DNA of 64,000 nucleotides from Solicola gregarius (GTDB taxonomy: Bacteria; Actinomycetota; Actinomycetes; Propionibacteriales; Nocardioidaceae), in contig NZ_CP094970.1 in the NCBI RefSeq assembly GCF_025790165.1, positions 558,001-622,000 on the forward strand, read 5' to 3'. The notes under the pieces were generated by a model. The model was not told where the DNA came from. It saw only the letters and a program-made list of their open reading frames with translations, and made no database searches. The stretch's first letter is position 1. Each line of letters begins with the position of its first letter. Below, piece by piece: positions 25,494 to 33,644 of the stretch. The translations under genes and the position numbers were made by a program.

Positions 25494-25600
25494 AAAATTC
25501 CCTCTTGAGTCCGCCCCCGTCGCGCACTCGCGCCGACCCCAGTGTCGCAGGGCGACACCACAGGTAGCAAGGACTTTCGGATCGCTGCGCTCCGTAACCG

Positions 25601-26503
25601 TCACGTAGAGTCACCAGCAGCCGGACCGTCGTCTCGGATGGCCTCTGCCGCGCGCCCAAGGGCGTCGAGCAGGGCGGTCGTCGCGGGTGGGTCCGGCGGC
25701 TCGCCGTAGGTCGCGGCGTAGACGCGGCGCACCTCTGGGAGCCGAGTGGTGCCGCAGTCTGGGTCGCGGTAGGTACGCATCGCCAGGCCGGGGATCGTGG
25801 TGACGCCCATACCGGCCGCCACGAGAGACTGCATCACGACCATGTCATCGGTTGTCGAGACCAGCCGCGGGGTGAAGCCGGCCCGGCCGCACACCTCCAC
25901 GAGATGTCGGCGACAACGTTCGCACCCGGCGATCCAGCGTGCGTCGCGATGGGACTCCAGCGCCGCGGGCGCACCATCCGCCGGTGTGACCAGGTACACC
26001 GGATCGTCGAGCAGGTGATCGACTCGGAGCCCGTCCTCGGCCGGCGTGTCGTCGTACCGGAAGATCACGGCCACGTCTACTTGTCCGGCGCGCAACAGTT
26101 GCAAAGCCTCTTCGGGATGCGTATCGGTCAGGCCGAGCTCGAGTCCCGGATGCTCCTGGCCGAGGAGCTCGGCGGCGCGCGGGACCAGGGTGGTCAGCGC
26201 CGATGCGAATCCGGCCAGCCTGACCGACCCGGCGCGCAGACCCACCAGGGTGGCGACCTCGGCGGTCGCGGCATCGACCCGACCGAGGATCTCCGCGGCC
26301 CTCGTTGCCAGCACCTGGCCGGCTTCGGTGAGGCGAATGCCGCGTCCGACCCGCTGGAACAGCTGAGCTCCGGCGGCACTCTGGAGCCTCGCCAGATGAT
26401 GACTGACCGACGGCTGGGTGTAGTGCAGCTCGCCGGCGGCGGCGGTCACCGAGCCATGGCGGCGGACCGCGTCCAGGATGCGCAACTGAACCAAGGTGAC
26501 CAT
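25601..26503 (-). CDS. LysR-type transcriptional regulator
   Basis: A 300-residue LTTR. The N-terminal winged HTH is visible (LVQLRILDAVRRHGSVTAAA, TQPSVSHHLARLQSAAGAQL), followed by a type 2 periplasmic-binding-like effector domain. It is divergent from a LysE-type exporter gene, a very common LysR-LysE pairing in which the regulator senses the exported amino acid or analogue and activates the exporter. The intergenic region carries a short perfect palindrome next to the LysR start (26505-26517). Confidence 0.93.
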   Translation of the reverse strand: MVTLVQLRILDAVRRHGSVTAAAGELHYTQPSVSHHLARLQSAAGAQLFQRVGRGIRLTEAGQVLATRAAEILGRVDAATAEVATLVGLRAGSVRLAGFASALTTLVPRAAELLGQEHPGLELGLTDTHPEEALQLLRAGQVDVAVIFRYDDTPAEDGLRVDHLLDDPVYLVTPADGAPAALESHRDARWIAGCERCRRHLVEVCGRAGFTPRLVSTTDDMVVMQSLVAAGMGVTTIPGLAMRTYRDPDCGTTRLPEVRRVYAATYGEPPDPPATTALLDALGRAAEAIRDDGPAAGDST

Positions 26504-26504
26504 T

Positions 26505-26517
26505 CATAGAGTCTATG
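26505..26517. promoter_or_regulatory. Palindrome in the lysR-lysE intergenic region, candidate operator
   Basis: CATAGAGTCTATG is a perfect 13-base palindrome starting two bases upstream of the LysR start codon. A TTGACA follows at 26536-26541 and could be the -35 box for the exporter gene. LTTRs bind short dyads, often autoregulatory, in such positions. Confidence 0.45.
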
Positions 26518-26579
26518 CATCGATTTCCTTCAGAATTGACATTGGACGTATGGGTCACCTCGGTCCACGCTGTTTTGTC

Positions 26580-27200
26580 ATGACCGCTTTCGCCGTCGCC
26601 GCGCTGCTGCTGATCATGGTTCCTGGTCCGGACCAGGCCCTGATCACCCGCAACAGCCTCGTCGGCGGCGTGCGGGGCGGCATCGCCACGATGACCGGCG
26701 GCGTTCTCGGCGTCGCGGTTCACGCGACGGCGGCCGCAGCAGGATTGTCCGCCCTGCTGCTGACGTCGGCGACGGCATTCACGGTGCTCAAGGTCGCCGG
26801 CACGGCGTACCTGCTGTGGCTCGGCTGCCAGCTGCTCCGCACCGCAGGCAGGTTCGAATCCGCGGATCCGGACCTGCACGATCTCGCCGAGCGCCCCGGC
26901 GCCTCTGCGTACCTGCGGCAGGGATTCCTGTCCAACGCGCTCAATCCCAAGGTCGCGCTGTTCTTCGTCACGTTCCTCCCGCAGTTCCTGTCGTCCGACA
27001 CTGCGTCGCCGCACGGTGAGGCAATGCTGTTCTCGGCGAGCTTCGCCGCGCTCTACGTCTTGTGGTTCGGCCTGTACGTCGCAGTCGTCGATCGGATCGG
27101 CCGGGTGCTGCGCCGCCCTCGCGTGCGCATCTGGATCGAGCGCACCACGGGCACCATCCTGTGCGTCGTCGCGATCCGGCTGGCGACGACGAGCCACTGA
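26580..27200 (+). CDS. LysE/RhtB family exporter
   Basis: A 206-residue membrane protein with about six helices. The hallmark MVPGPDQALITRNSLVGG lies near residues 14-31, followed by the second family motif FLSNALNPKVALFFVTFLPQ at about 118-137. The family exports amino acids or their derivatives. Start ATG 26580 gives the normal family length; ATG 26550 would add ten residues. Regulation by the divergent LysR gene is likely. No Shine-Dalgarno is evident at either start, so the exact start is uncertain. Confidence 0.88.
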   Translation: MTAFAVAALLLIMVPGPDQALITRNSLVGGVRGGIATMTGGVLGVAVHATAAAAGLSALLLTSATAFTVLKVAGTAYLLWLGCQLLRTAGRFESADPDLHDLAERPGASAYLRQGFLSNALNPKVALFFVTFLPQFLSSDTASPHGEAMLFSASFAALYVLWFGLYVAVVDRIGRVLRRPRVRIWIERTTGTILCVVAIRLATTSH

Positions 27201-27209
27201 GCCGCTGCG

Positions 27210-27215
27210 TAGGGT
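27210..27215 (+). promoter_or_regulatory. -10 box of the AlsS-like gene, leaderless layout
   Basis: TAGGGT ends six bases before ATG 27222, with no Shine-Dalgarno sequence. This gives the gene its own leaderless transcript. Confidence 0.45.
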
Positions 27216-27221
27216 GTTCCC

Positions 27222-28871
27222 ATGACTGACGATGTGGCCCACCTGATCGTCCGATGCCTCGAGGCGGAGGGCGTCGAGTACGTGTTCGGCATCCCGGGCG
27301 AGGAGAACATCCACCTCGTCGATGCCCTGGCCGAGTCGTCGATCCGCTACGTACTGGTCAGGCACGAGCAGGGCGCATCGTTCATGGCGGAGATGTACGC
27401 CCGCGTCACGGGCAAGGCCGGCGTATGCTCGGCGACGCTCGGGCCGGGCGCGATCAACCTGCAGCTCGGCACGGCGGACGCGACGACGAACAGCACACCG
27501 CTGGTCGCGATCGCTGCCCAGGGCGCCCTGTCGCGCGTACACAAGGAGTCGCACCAGGTGATCGACCTGGTCGCGATGTTCGAGCCGGTTACGCAGTGGT
27601 CGGCCCGCGTGCTCATCCCCGAGGCCGTGCCGGAGATGATCCGTAAGGCGTTCAAGACGGCGCAGACGGAGCGCCCGGGCGCGGTGTTCCTGTCCGTGCC
27701 CGAGGACATCGAGGACGCCGTGCCGGCAACCCCACTCGACCCCTTGCCGATCGCGTCACCGCGCGCCGATGCGCCGTCCCCTGCACAGATCGAACGCGCC
27801 GCCGCCGTGCTCGACAAGGCAGAGAACCCGGTCGTACTGGCCGGGCACGGCGCCGCACGAGCGGGCGCTTCGGCAGCGCTGCGACGCTTCGCCGAGACGC
27901 TTGACGTTCCGGTGGCCACTACCTTCCACGGCAAGGGTGTCTTTCCCGACGACCACCCGAACGCGCTCGGCGCCGTCGGGTTCATGCGGCGCGACTACTC
28001 GAACTTCGGCTTCGACGACGCCGACGTGATCGTGTGCGTCGGCTACGAGCTGCAGGAGTTCGATCCCGTCAAGGTCAACCCGCGCGGAGACAAGCAGATC
28101 CTGCACCTGCACCGGTTCCCCGCCGAGACCGATGCGCACTACCCGGTGCGCGTCGGCATCCAGGCCGACATCTCGCAGACGCTCGACGCGCTCGCCGATG
28201 CCGTCTCCAAGCGCTTTTGCTGCGACGACACGCGCACGGGCGTACGCAAGCTGCTCGACGAGGAGCTCGCGTACGGCCGGGGCAACGATGCGTTCCCACT
28301 CGTCCCACAACGAGTCGTTGCCGACGTACGCGAGGCGCTCGGGCGAGATGACGTCGTGCTCGCCGACACGGGCGCGGGCAAGATGTGGATGTCGCGGCTG
28401 TACCCGACGTACGAGCCGGAGACGTGCCTGGTCTCCAACGGTCTTTCGGCGATGGGCTTCGCGCTACCCGGGGCGATCGGGGTCAAGCTGGCCCGACCGG
28501 ACCGCAAGGTGCTCGCGCTGCCCGGTGACGGCTCCTTCTTGATGAACAGCCAGGAGCTCGAGACCGCCGTACGCGAGAACGTGCCGATCGTCGTGCTGGT
28601 GCTCGTCGACGACGAGTACGGCCTGATCACGTGGAAGATGGAGCTCGACCTGGAGCGCCACAGCCACACCAGGTTCGGCAACCCGGACCTGGTGGCGTAC
28701 GCGGAGAGCTTCGGCGCACGCGGCTACCAGATCGAGTCGGCGGGCGAGCTGTTGCCCACGCTTCGTCGGGCGCTCGACGACGACACGGTGTCGGTGATCG
28801 CGTGTCCGGTCGACTACAGCGAGAACCTCCGTCTCACCGAGCGGCTCGGCGATCTGGAGGAAGCGCTGTAG
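27222..28871 (+). CDS. Acetolactate synthase, catabolic AlsS-like
   Basis: A 549-residue ThDP enzyme. Glu is in VLVRHEQGASFMAEMYARVT (about 45-64, catalytic Glu48). ATLGPGAINLQLGTADATTN follows, and the central FAD-fold-like domain lacks clear flavin motifs. ThDP/Mg is bound by GDGSFLMNSQELETA (about 430-444) with the downstream DDEYGLI. The gene is monocistronic with no IlvN-type regulatory subunit nearby, as in catabolic AlsS rather than biosynthetic IlvB. It condenses two pyruvates to acetolactate. An acetolactate decarboxylase gene is not in the window, so the pathway role is open. Confidence 0.8.
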   Translation: MTDDVAHLIVRCLEAEGVEYVFGIPGEENIHLVDALAESSIRYVLVRHEQGASFMAEMYARVTGKAGVCSATLGPGAINLQLGTADATTNSTPLVAIAAQGALSRVHKESHQVIDLVAMFEPVTQWSARVLIPEAVPEMIRKAFKTAQTERPGAVFLSVPEDIEDAVPATPLDPLPIASPRADAPSPAQIERAAAVLDKAENPVVLAGHGAARAGASAALRRFAETLDVPVATTFHGKGVFPDDHPNALGAVGFMRRDYSNFGFDDADVIVCVGYELQEFDPVKVNPRGDKQILHLHRFPAETDAHYPVRVGIQADISQTLDALADAVSKRFCCDDTRTGVRKLLDEELAYGRGNDAFPLVPQRVVADVREALGRDDVVLADTGAGKMWMSRLYPTYEPETCLVSNGLSAMGFALPGAIGVKLARPDRKVLALPGDGSFLMNSQELETAVRENVPIVVLVLVDDEYGLITWKMELDLERHSHTRFGNPDLVAYAESFGARGYQIESAGELLPTLRRALDDDTVSVIACPVDYSENLRLTERLGDLEEAL

Positions 28872-28878
28872 CCGGAGG

Positions 28879-29652
28879 TCACGGTGAGTCGAACCGCTCG
28901 AGCGTTGGGCGCTTCGCTGTTCGACCGTCGCCCGATGACGTGCCCCGGAGTCGTCGCCCGACCCACGGAGCGACGTGCTGCCAAACCCAGGTGGTCTCGG
29001 CCCGGACGGTACGCCGTGGCGGGTCACCGTCGGGCGGTGAGAGCGCATCGGCGTCGACCGGTACGCCGAGGCCGGCCGCCGCGGCGAGCGCCAGCCGTTG
29101 ATGGCCCAACGGTGACAGGTGCAGCCGGTCGTCGGCCCAGGCGCGCGGGTCCTCGAAGACCGTACCGGCCGTATCGGTGACCGGCTCCATCCCATGGTGT
29201 CGGGCGAGTTCGCGATAGATGTCGTTCAGCCGAAGCCGGCGTGCGTTGAGCATGCCGCCCACCGGCGAGACCCGCCGGACGTCCGGGATCGGCACGATCA
29301 CCACGCGTGCGCCGCGCGCGGTGAGCGGCGCGACCAGGCCGACCAACGCTGCGCGCAACGCCTCGAAGTCCACCCGAGATCGCAGGATGTCATTCATTCC
29401 CGCGGTCAACGTCACGACGTCGGGCTCCATCGCGACCGCGTTCGCCAGCTGAGTGTCTCGGACCTGTGCTGCCTTGAGCCCACGTACCGCCAGGTTGGCG
29501 TACTCGACCTGCCGGTCGGGCCCGTACTGCTCGGCGAGTCGGCCGGCGAGCCGATCGGCCCACCCCCGAGGCGTACCGTCGGGCCACGGGTCGTCCCCGA
29601 CACCTTCGGAGAGACTGTCGCCGATCGCGACGTAACGCAGCGGCGCCTGCAT
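28879..29652 (-). CDS. SGNH/GDSL hydrolase
   Basis: A 257-residue serine esterase/lipase-type protein. Block I is YVAIGDSLSEGVGDD (nucleophile Ser in GDSL at about residue 13), block II has LAVRGLKAAQ, block III has TAGMNDILR (Gly and Asn of the oxyanion hole), and block V has DRLHLSPLGHQRLA with Asp and His of the triad. No signal peptide is seen, so it acts inside the cell. The start is ATG 29652. It lies two bases after the DinB gene stop and is probably co-transcribed with it. Confidence 0.9.
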   Translation of the reverse strand: MQAPLRYVAIGDSLSEGVGDDPWPDGTPRGWADRLAGRLAEQYGPDRQVEYANLAVRGLKAAQVRDTQLANAVAMEPDVVTLTAGMNDILRSRVDFEALRAALVGLVAPLTARGARVVIVPIPDVRRVSPVGGMLNARRLRLNDIYRELARHHGMEPVTDTAGTVFEDPRAWADDRLHLSPLGHQRLALAAAAGLGVPVDADALSPPDGDPPRRTVRAETTWVWQHVAPWVGRRLRGTSSGDGRTAKRPTLERFDSP

Positions 29653-29654
29653 CC

Positions 29655-30209
29655 CTACTGCCCCGTGCGTCCGTCGATCGCCTCGCGCAGGAGATCGGCG
29701 TGACCGCAGTGCCGGGCGTACTCCTCGACCATGTGCAGCAGAATGTCGCGAATCGGCGCCGGCTCTCCGTCGACATCGACCGCACGTGCCATGTCGTCGT
29801 CTCCGACGGTCCCGAGCCACCCGTCTGCAGCCGCGACCTGCTCCCGCCAAACCGACCAGGCTTCGTCGACGACAGCGGGATCGGCCACCGCTCCGGTGAA
29901 GGCGATGTCGGGGTCATCGGGCGGGTTGAAGAGCTTCGGCTCGTCGGCGTGGCCCTGGAGCACTCGATGGAACCAGCTGTGCTCGACGCGCGCGAGGTGG
30001 CGTACGAGCCCCAACAGCGACATCGTCGACGGCGGCACAGAGCGCCGAGCGAGCTGCTCGGCGTCCAGGCCATCGCATTTCATCTCGAACGTCTGCCGGT
30101 AGCGGCGGAGGTACTGCACGAGGTTGGCGATCTCGCTGTCGGGAGTCTCGTCGACGCGCGGGTCGTCCTCGGGTTCGACCCACATATCGGGATGCTTTCG
30201 CTCTGCCAT
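29655..30209 (-). CDS. DinB-like four-helix protein (DUF664)
   Basis: A 184-residue protein of the DinB/YfiT superfamily with potential metal-binding His residues in LVRHLARVEHSWFHR and HMVEEYARHCGHADLLREAI. The latter motif, near the C-terminus, is a signature of the DUF664 branch, whose members include thiol transferases that use mycothiol or bacillithiol. A mycothiol-dependent role is plausible in an organism with SigR/RsrA, but the substrate is unknown. It is adjacent to the SGNH hydrolase gene in the same direction. Confidence 0.85.
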   Translation of the reverse strand: MAERKHPDMWVEPEDDPRVDETPDSEIANLVQYLRRYRQTFEMKCDGLDAEQLARRSVPPSTMSLLGLVRHLARVEHSWFHRVLQGHADEPKLFNPPDDPDIAFTGAVADPAVVDEAWSVWREQVAAADGWLGTVGDDDMARAVDVDGEPAPIRDILLHMVEEYARHCGHADLLREAIDGRTGQ

Positions 30210-30218
30210 GGCCGCAGC

Positions 30219-31070
30219 CTAGGCGACCTCGCCCCGGGAGGCGTGCCGCGCCAGGCGTCCGACCGCTGCCACGACCCGCGACCCGAACATCGCGCCGTCG
30301 TTGTGGTCGGCATGGAGTACGACGGACTCCACGAGGTTGGGCGCGGACTCCGCGACCTCGGCGCTCTGCTGTGACGGGACGACGGAGTCACGGTCACCGT
30401 AGATCACGGTCACCGGTACGCGGGTCGACGCGATGTGCTCGACCACGGGAAAGCGGTCCCTGAGCAGCCAGCGAACCGGCAGCCAGGGGTAGTGGTGTGC
30501 GCCCACGTCGGCGAGCGCGGTGAACGGCGAGCGGAGGACGATCCCGGCCGGTGTCCGTCGCTCCTGCAGCGCGGCCACGACGCCGGTACCCAGCGACTCG
30601 CCGAAGTAGATCGTCCGCTGCGACGGGTAACCCAGCTCCTCGAGCGCGTCGACGGCCGCATTCGCGTCGAGGGCAAGGCCTTCCTCACTGGGGCTCCCCG
30701 GGTTTCCGCCATAACCGCGGTAGTCCATCGCCAGCACGGCGAACCCGTGTGCGTTCAACTGTCGCAGCAACTCCACGCGACCGAGGCGATTGCCTCCATT
30801 GCCCGGCGCGACCAATACGGCGTACCCGCGACCCTCCACGCCCGTCGGTGCCGGAGCGAACCACGCACCGAGCTCCAGGCCGTCGGCGGTGTGCAGTTCG
30901 ATGTCCCGCGCGTCCTCGATAACGGTGGCAGCGGGCGGAACGGGCGACGAGTCCGGAAAGTAGATGAGTTGCCGCTGGAATGCCGTCAGCAGCGCGATCA
31001 CCGTCCCGACGACGACCAGCAGCGCGAGTGCGCCACGTACCGACCGGCGCAGCCCGGCTCCGGTGGCCAT
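30219..31070 (-). CDS. Membrane-anchored alpha/beta hydrolase (BEM46/ABHD13-like)
   Basis: A 283-residue protein with one N-terminal helix (about 9-30) as an uncleaved anchor, then an alpha/beta hydrolase domain. Nucleophile elbow FGESLGTGV, acid YGDRDSVVP and His in VVLHADHNDG are visible. VLAMDYRGYGGNPGSPSE is the typical loop of the BEM46 group. A catalytic domain facing outward is inferred from the anchor. It is separated from the SHOCT gene by a hairpin terminator and precedes the DinB gene by nine bases, possibly forming a three-gene transcript. Confidence 0.88.
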   Translation of the reverse strand: MATGAGLRRSVRGALALLVVVGTVIALLTAFQRQLIYFPDSSPVPPAATVIEDARDIELHTADGLELGAWFAPAPTGVEGRGYAVLVAPGNGGNRLGRVELLRQLNAHGFAVLAMDYRGYGGNPGSPSEEGLALDANAAVDALEELGYPSQRTIYFGESLGTGVVAALQERRTPAGIVLRSPFTALADVGAHHYPWLPVRWLLRDRFPVVEHIASTRVPVTVIYGDRDSVVPSQQSAEVAESAPNLVESVVLHADHNDGAMFGSRVVAAVGRLARHASRGEVA

Positions 31071-31134
31071 CCCTCATCGTGTCGCGTACATCGACCGATG
31101 GCAATCGCGAAAGACCCCAGCGGAGGCAGCAACG

Positions 31135-31167
31135 GAGTCTGCTCACCCGTCCCGGGTGAGCAGACTC
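31135..31167 (-). terminator. Hairpin terminator after the SHOCT protein gene
   Basis: GAGTCTGCTCACCC (31135-31148) pairs perfectly with GGGTGAGCAGACTC (31154-31167), with a loop of five bases. It lies 15 bases beyond the stop of the leftward gene at 31183. There is no T tract, which is common for actinobacterial terminators. Confidence 0.65.
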
Positions 31168-31182
31168 GCGGCGGTCGGCAGG

Positions 31183-31566
31183 TCAGCCCAGGGCCTTGGC
31201 CTTGAGTGAGTTGAACTCCTGCTCGTCGATGGCGCCCGCGTCGAGCAGGTCCTTCGCGCGCTTGATCTCATCGGCCGGCGACCCCGCCCCGGCGGACACG
31301 GACCGGATGTAGGTCTCGGCGTCGGACTGCGCGGCTTGCGCCGCCGAAAGGCTGCGCTCGGTCATGGCCTGACCGCGGGTGATGAGGTACGCCAGGGCCG
31401 TCAGCAAGGGCACCAGGATGAGGAAGAACACCCACACCGCCTTGACCCATCCGCTGGTCTCCCGGTCCCGGAACAGATCCCCGAGGATCTGGAAGAGCAC
31501 GACCAGGTAGGCCATGAGCAGGAAGAAGGAGATGATGAACCAGAAGAAATCCCAGAAACTATCCAC
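31183..31566 (-). CDS. Membrane protein with C-terminal SHOCT domain
   Basis: A 127-residue protein with two helices (about 3-25, and 37-58 beginning KAVWVFFLILVPLLTALAYL) joined by a short loop (LGDLFRDRETSGW). The C-terminal SHOCT module (DEIKRAKDLLDAGAIDEQEF) is a short helical hairpin often found in stress-related actinobacterial membrane proteins. This PLDc_N-like/SHOCT architecture is widespread, with no defined function. The start is GTG 31566 (VDSFWDFFW); an upstream in-frame GTG at 31605 would add 13 residues and is less like family members. Confidence 0.82.
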   Translation of the reverse strand: MDSFWDFFWFIISFFLLMAYLVVLFQILGDLFRDRETSGWVKAVWVFFLILVPLLTALAYLITRGQAMTERSLSAAQAAQSDAETYIRSVSAGAGSPADEIKRAKDLLDAGAIDEQEFNSLKAKALG

Positions 31567-31665
31567 GACGTCGAACCTAATCTCTTTCCGAGTCCCGAGC
31601 CTCACCTATGACGGGTGATCTATGTACGGGTATGGTCTCGCGTCGATGCCGTAGGTGCACGCACC

Positions 31666-33561
31666 TCAGTCGGGTGTCACGATGGCGAAGTTCGGATCGC
31701 CCGGATCGAGGACGCCGAACAGCCGGCCGAGCACGGATGCATCACCGGTCACCTCGATGCCGGCCGCCGCAAGCGTGTCCGCGTCGACGGCACCCGTGGC
31801 GAGCACCCCGAGAGACGTACGTGGGAGCGACAGTTCGACGTCGGCATCGCCGGGCTGCGCGGCAGCCGAGTACGTGAGCACGCCGTTCGCGAGGGTCAGC
31901 CGGTAGCGCTCGTCGGACCCGGTGAGGTCGATGTCGATCGTCAGCCGCTCGTCCCAGGCCTTGGGGCCGTCGACCTGGATGGCCAGTGCGTCGAATAGCA
32001 TCGTCGGACTGAGGTTGGTCACGATGTCTGCGGAAGCAGTGACGGTAGGCGTACCGAAGTTGCCCTCGCGCAGTTCGGTGGCACCGGAGAGGTAGAAGCT
32101 GCGCCAGGTGCCGTTCTCGGAACCGTATCCGAGCTGCTCGTACGTATCGGCCAGCAGCTCTCGCGCGCCGGCATGGTCGGGCTCGGCGAACACCACATGG
32201 TTGACCACCTCGGCCACCCAGCGGAAGTCACCGGCGTCGTACGAGGCGCGCGCCTTCTCCACGACGGCGTCGGCGCCACCCATGAAGTCGACGTATCGCT
32301 TTCCTGCCTCGACGGGAGGATGCTGCCAGAGGTGAGCGGGGTTACCGTCGAACCAGCCCATGTATCGCTGGTAGATGGCCTTCACGTTGTGACTGACCGA
32401 CCCGTAGTAGCCGCGGGCGTGCCAGGCGTTCTCCAGCGCCGGTGGCAGTTCGATCGCCTCGGCGATCTCGGCTCCGACGAGGCCCTTGTTCAGCATCCGC
32501 AACGTCTGGTCGTGCAGGTACGCGTACAGGTCGCGCTGCAGTGTCAGGTACTCGATGACGTTGCCCTGGCCCCAGGTCGGCCAGTGGTGCGAGGCGAAGA
32601 CGACGTCTGTCCGAGCGCCGAAGAGGTCGACCGTCTCGGTGAGGTAGACCGACCAGACATGCGGGTCGCGTACGACCGCGCCGCGCAGTGTCAGCAGGTT
32701 GTGCAGCGTGTGTGTGGCGTCTTCGGCGGCGCAGAGCGCCCGATGGTCGGGGAAGAAGATCAGCATCTCGGACGGGGCTTCGGTGCCCGGTGCCATCTGG
32801 AAGATCATCCGCACGCCGTCGACGGTCTCCTCCTGACCGGTCGTGGTGATGTCGACCGTCGGCGCGATCAGGGTGATGTTGCCGATCGAGGTCGTCTGGC
32901 CGAGCCCCGCACCGACCTGGCCGCGTGGGCCGCGGGCGAGGGCCGCGCCGTACATGTACCCGGCGCGGCGGCCCATCGCCGTGCCCGCGTAGACGTTCTC
33001 CGAGACGGCATGCTCGGTGAACGCCTCCGGAGCGAGAACGGGCACCCGGCCGGCGTCGACGTCCTCCTGGCCGATGACGCCCTTGACGCCGCCGAAGTGG
33101 TCGACGTGCGAGTGCGTGTAGATGATGCCCGTCACGGGCCTGTCACCGCGGTGCTCGCGGTACAACGCGATCGCAGCCGCCGCGGTCTCCTCCGAAAGCA
33201 GGGGGTCGAGGACGATCACGCCGGTGTCGCCCTCGATGAACGTCACGTTCGAGAGGTCGAACCCGCGGGCCTGGTAGATCCCCTCGACGACCTCGTAGAG
33301 GCCCTGCTCGGCGACGAGCTTCGACTGCCGCCACAGGCTCGGGTGCACCGTCTCCGGCGCGTCACCGTCGATGAAGGAGTACGAGTCGTTGTCCCATTTC
33401 ACGTCGCCGTCATCGGTGCGTACGACCCCGGGTTCGAGCTTGGCGATGAGCCCGCGCGAGACGGCGTCGAAGTCGCGAGTGTCGGAGAACGGGAGGGCCC
33501 CGAGCGCGGATCGGTGCTGATCCACGACGGACGGCGTGGCGTCACGAGGAGTGGTCGTCAT
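31666..33561 (-). CDS. Alkyl sulfatase (SdsA1/BDS1-type metallo-beta-lactamase fold)
   Basis: A 631-residue enzyme that hydrolyses primary or secondary alkyl sulfates such as SDS to alcohol and sulfate. The dinuclear zinc motif THSHVDHFGG (about residue 150) and further ligands in CAAEDATHTLHN are visible. The middle part is the family's dimerisation domain (around YMGWFDGNPAHLWQHPP). The C-terminal 130 residues are an SCP2-like lipid-binding domain. No signal peptide is seen, so it is probably cytoplasmic. ATG 33561 fits the family start, and a GTG nine bases earlier is also in frame. The dyad GACAG/CTGTC at 33581-33596 just upstream could be an operator. Confidence 0.93.
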   Translation of the reverse strand: MTTTPRDATPSVVDQHRSALGALPFSDTRDFDAVSRGLIAKLEPGVVRTDDGDVKWDNDSYSFIDGDAPETVHPSLWRQSKLVAEQGLYEVVEGIYQARGFDLSNVTFIEGDTGVIVLDPLLSEETAAAAIALYREHRGDRPVTGIIYTHSHVDHFGGVKGVIGQEDVDAGRVPVLAPEAFTEHAVSENVYAGTAMGRRAGYMYGAALARGPRGQVGAGLGQTTSIGNITLIAPTVDITTTGQEETVDGVRMIFQMAPGTEAPSEMLIFFPDHRALCAAEDATHTLHNLLTLRGAVVRDPHVWSVYLTETVDLFGARTDVVFASHHWPTWGQGNVIEYLTLQRDLYAYLHDQTLRMLNKGLVGAEIAEAIELPPALENAWHARGYYGSVSHNVKAIYQRYMGWFDGNPAHLWQHPPVEAGKRYVDFMGGADAVVEKARASYDAGDFRWVAEVVNHVVFAEPDHAGARELLADTYEQLGYGSENGTWRSFYLSGATELREGNFGTPTVTASADIVTNLSPTMLFDALAIQVDGPKAWDERLTIDIDLTGSDERYRLTLANGVLTYSAAAQPGDADVELSLPRTSLGVLATGAVDADTLAAAGIEVTGDASVLGRLFGVLDPGDPNFAIVTPD

Positions 33562-33644
33562 GCAGGCCACGTTCGCAAACGACAGTCACGCCTGTCATCA
33601 CCCGGAAGGCATGAATCGTCCTTCGGTGCGTCGAATCCGCGCCG

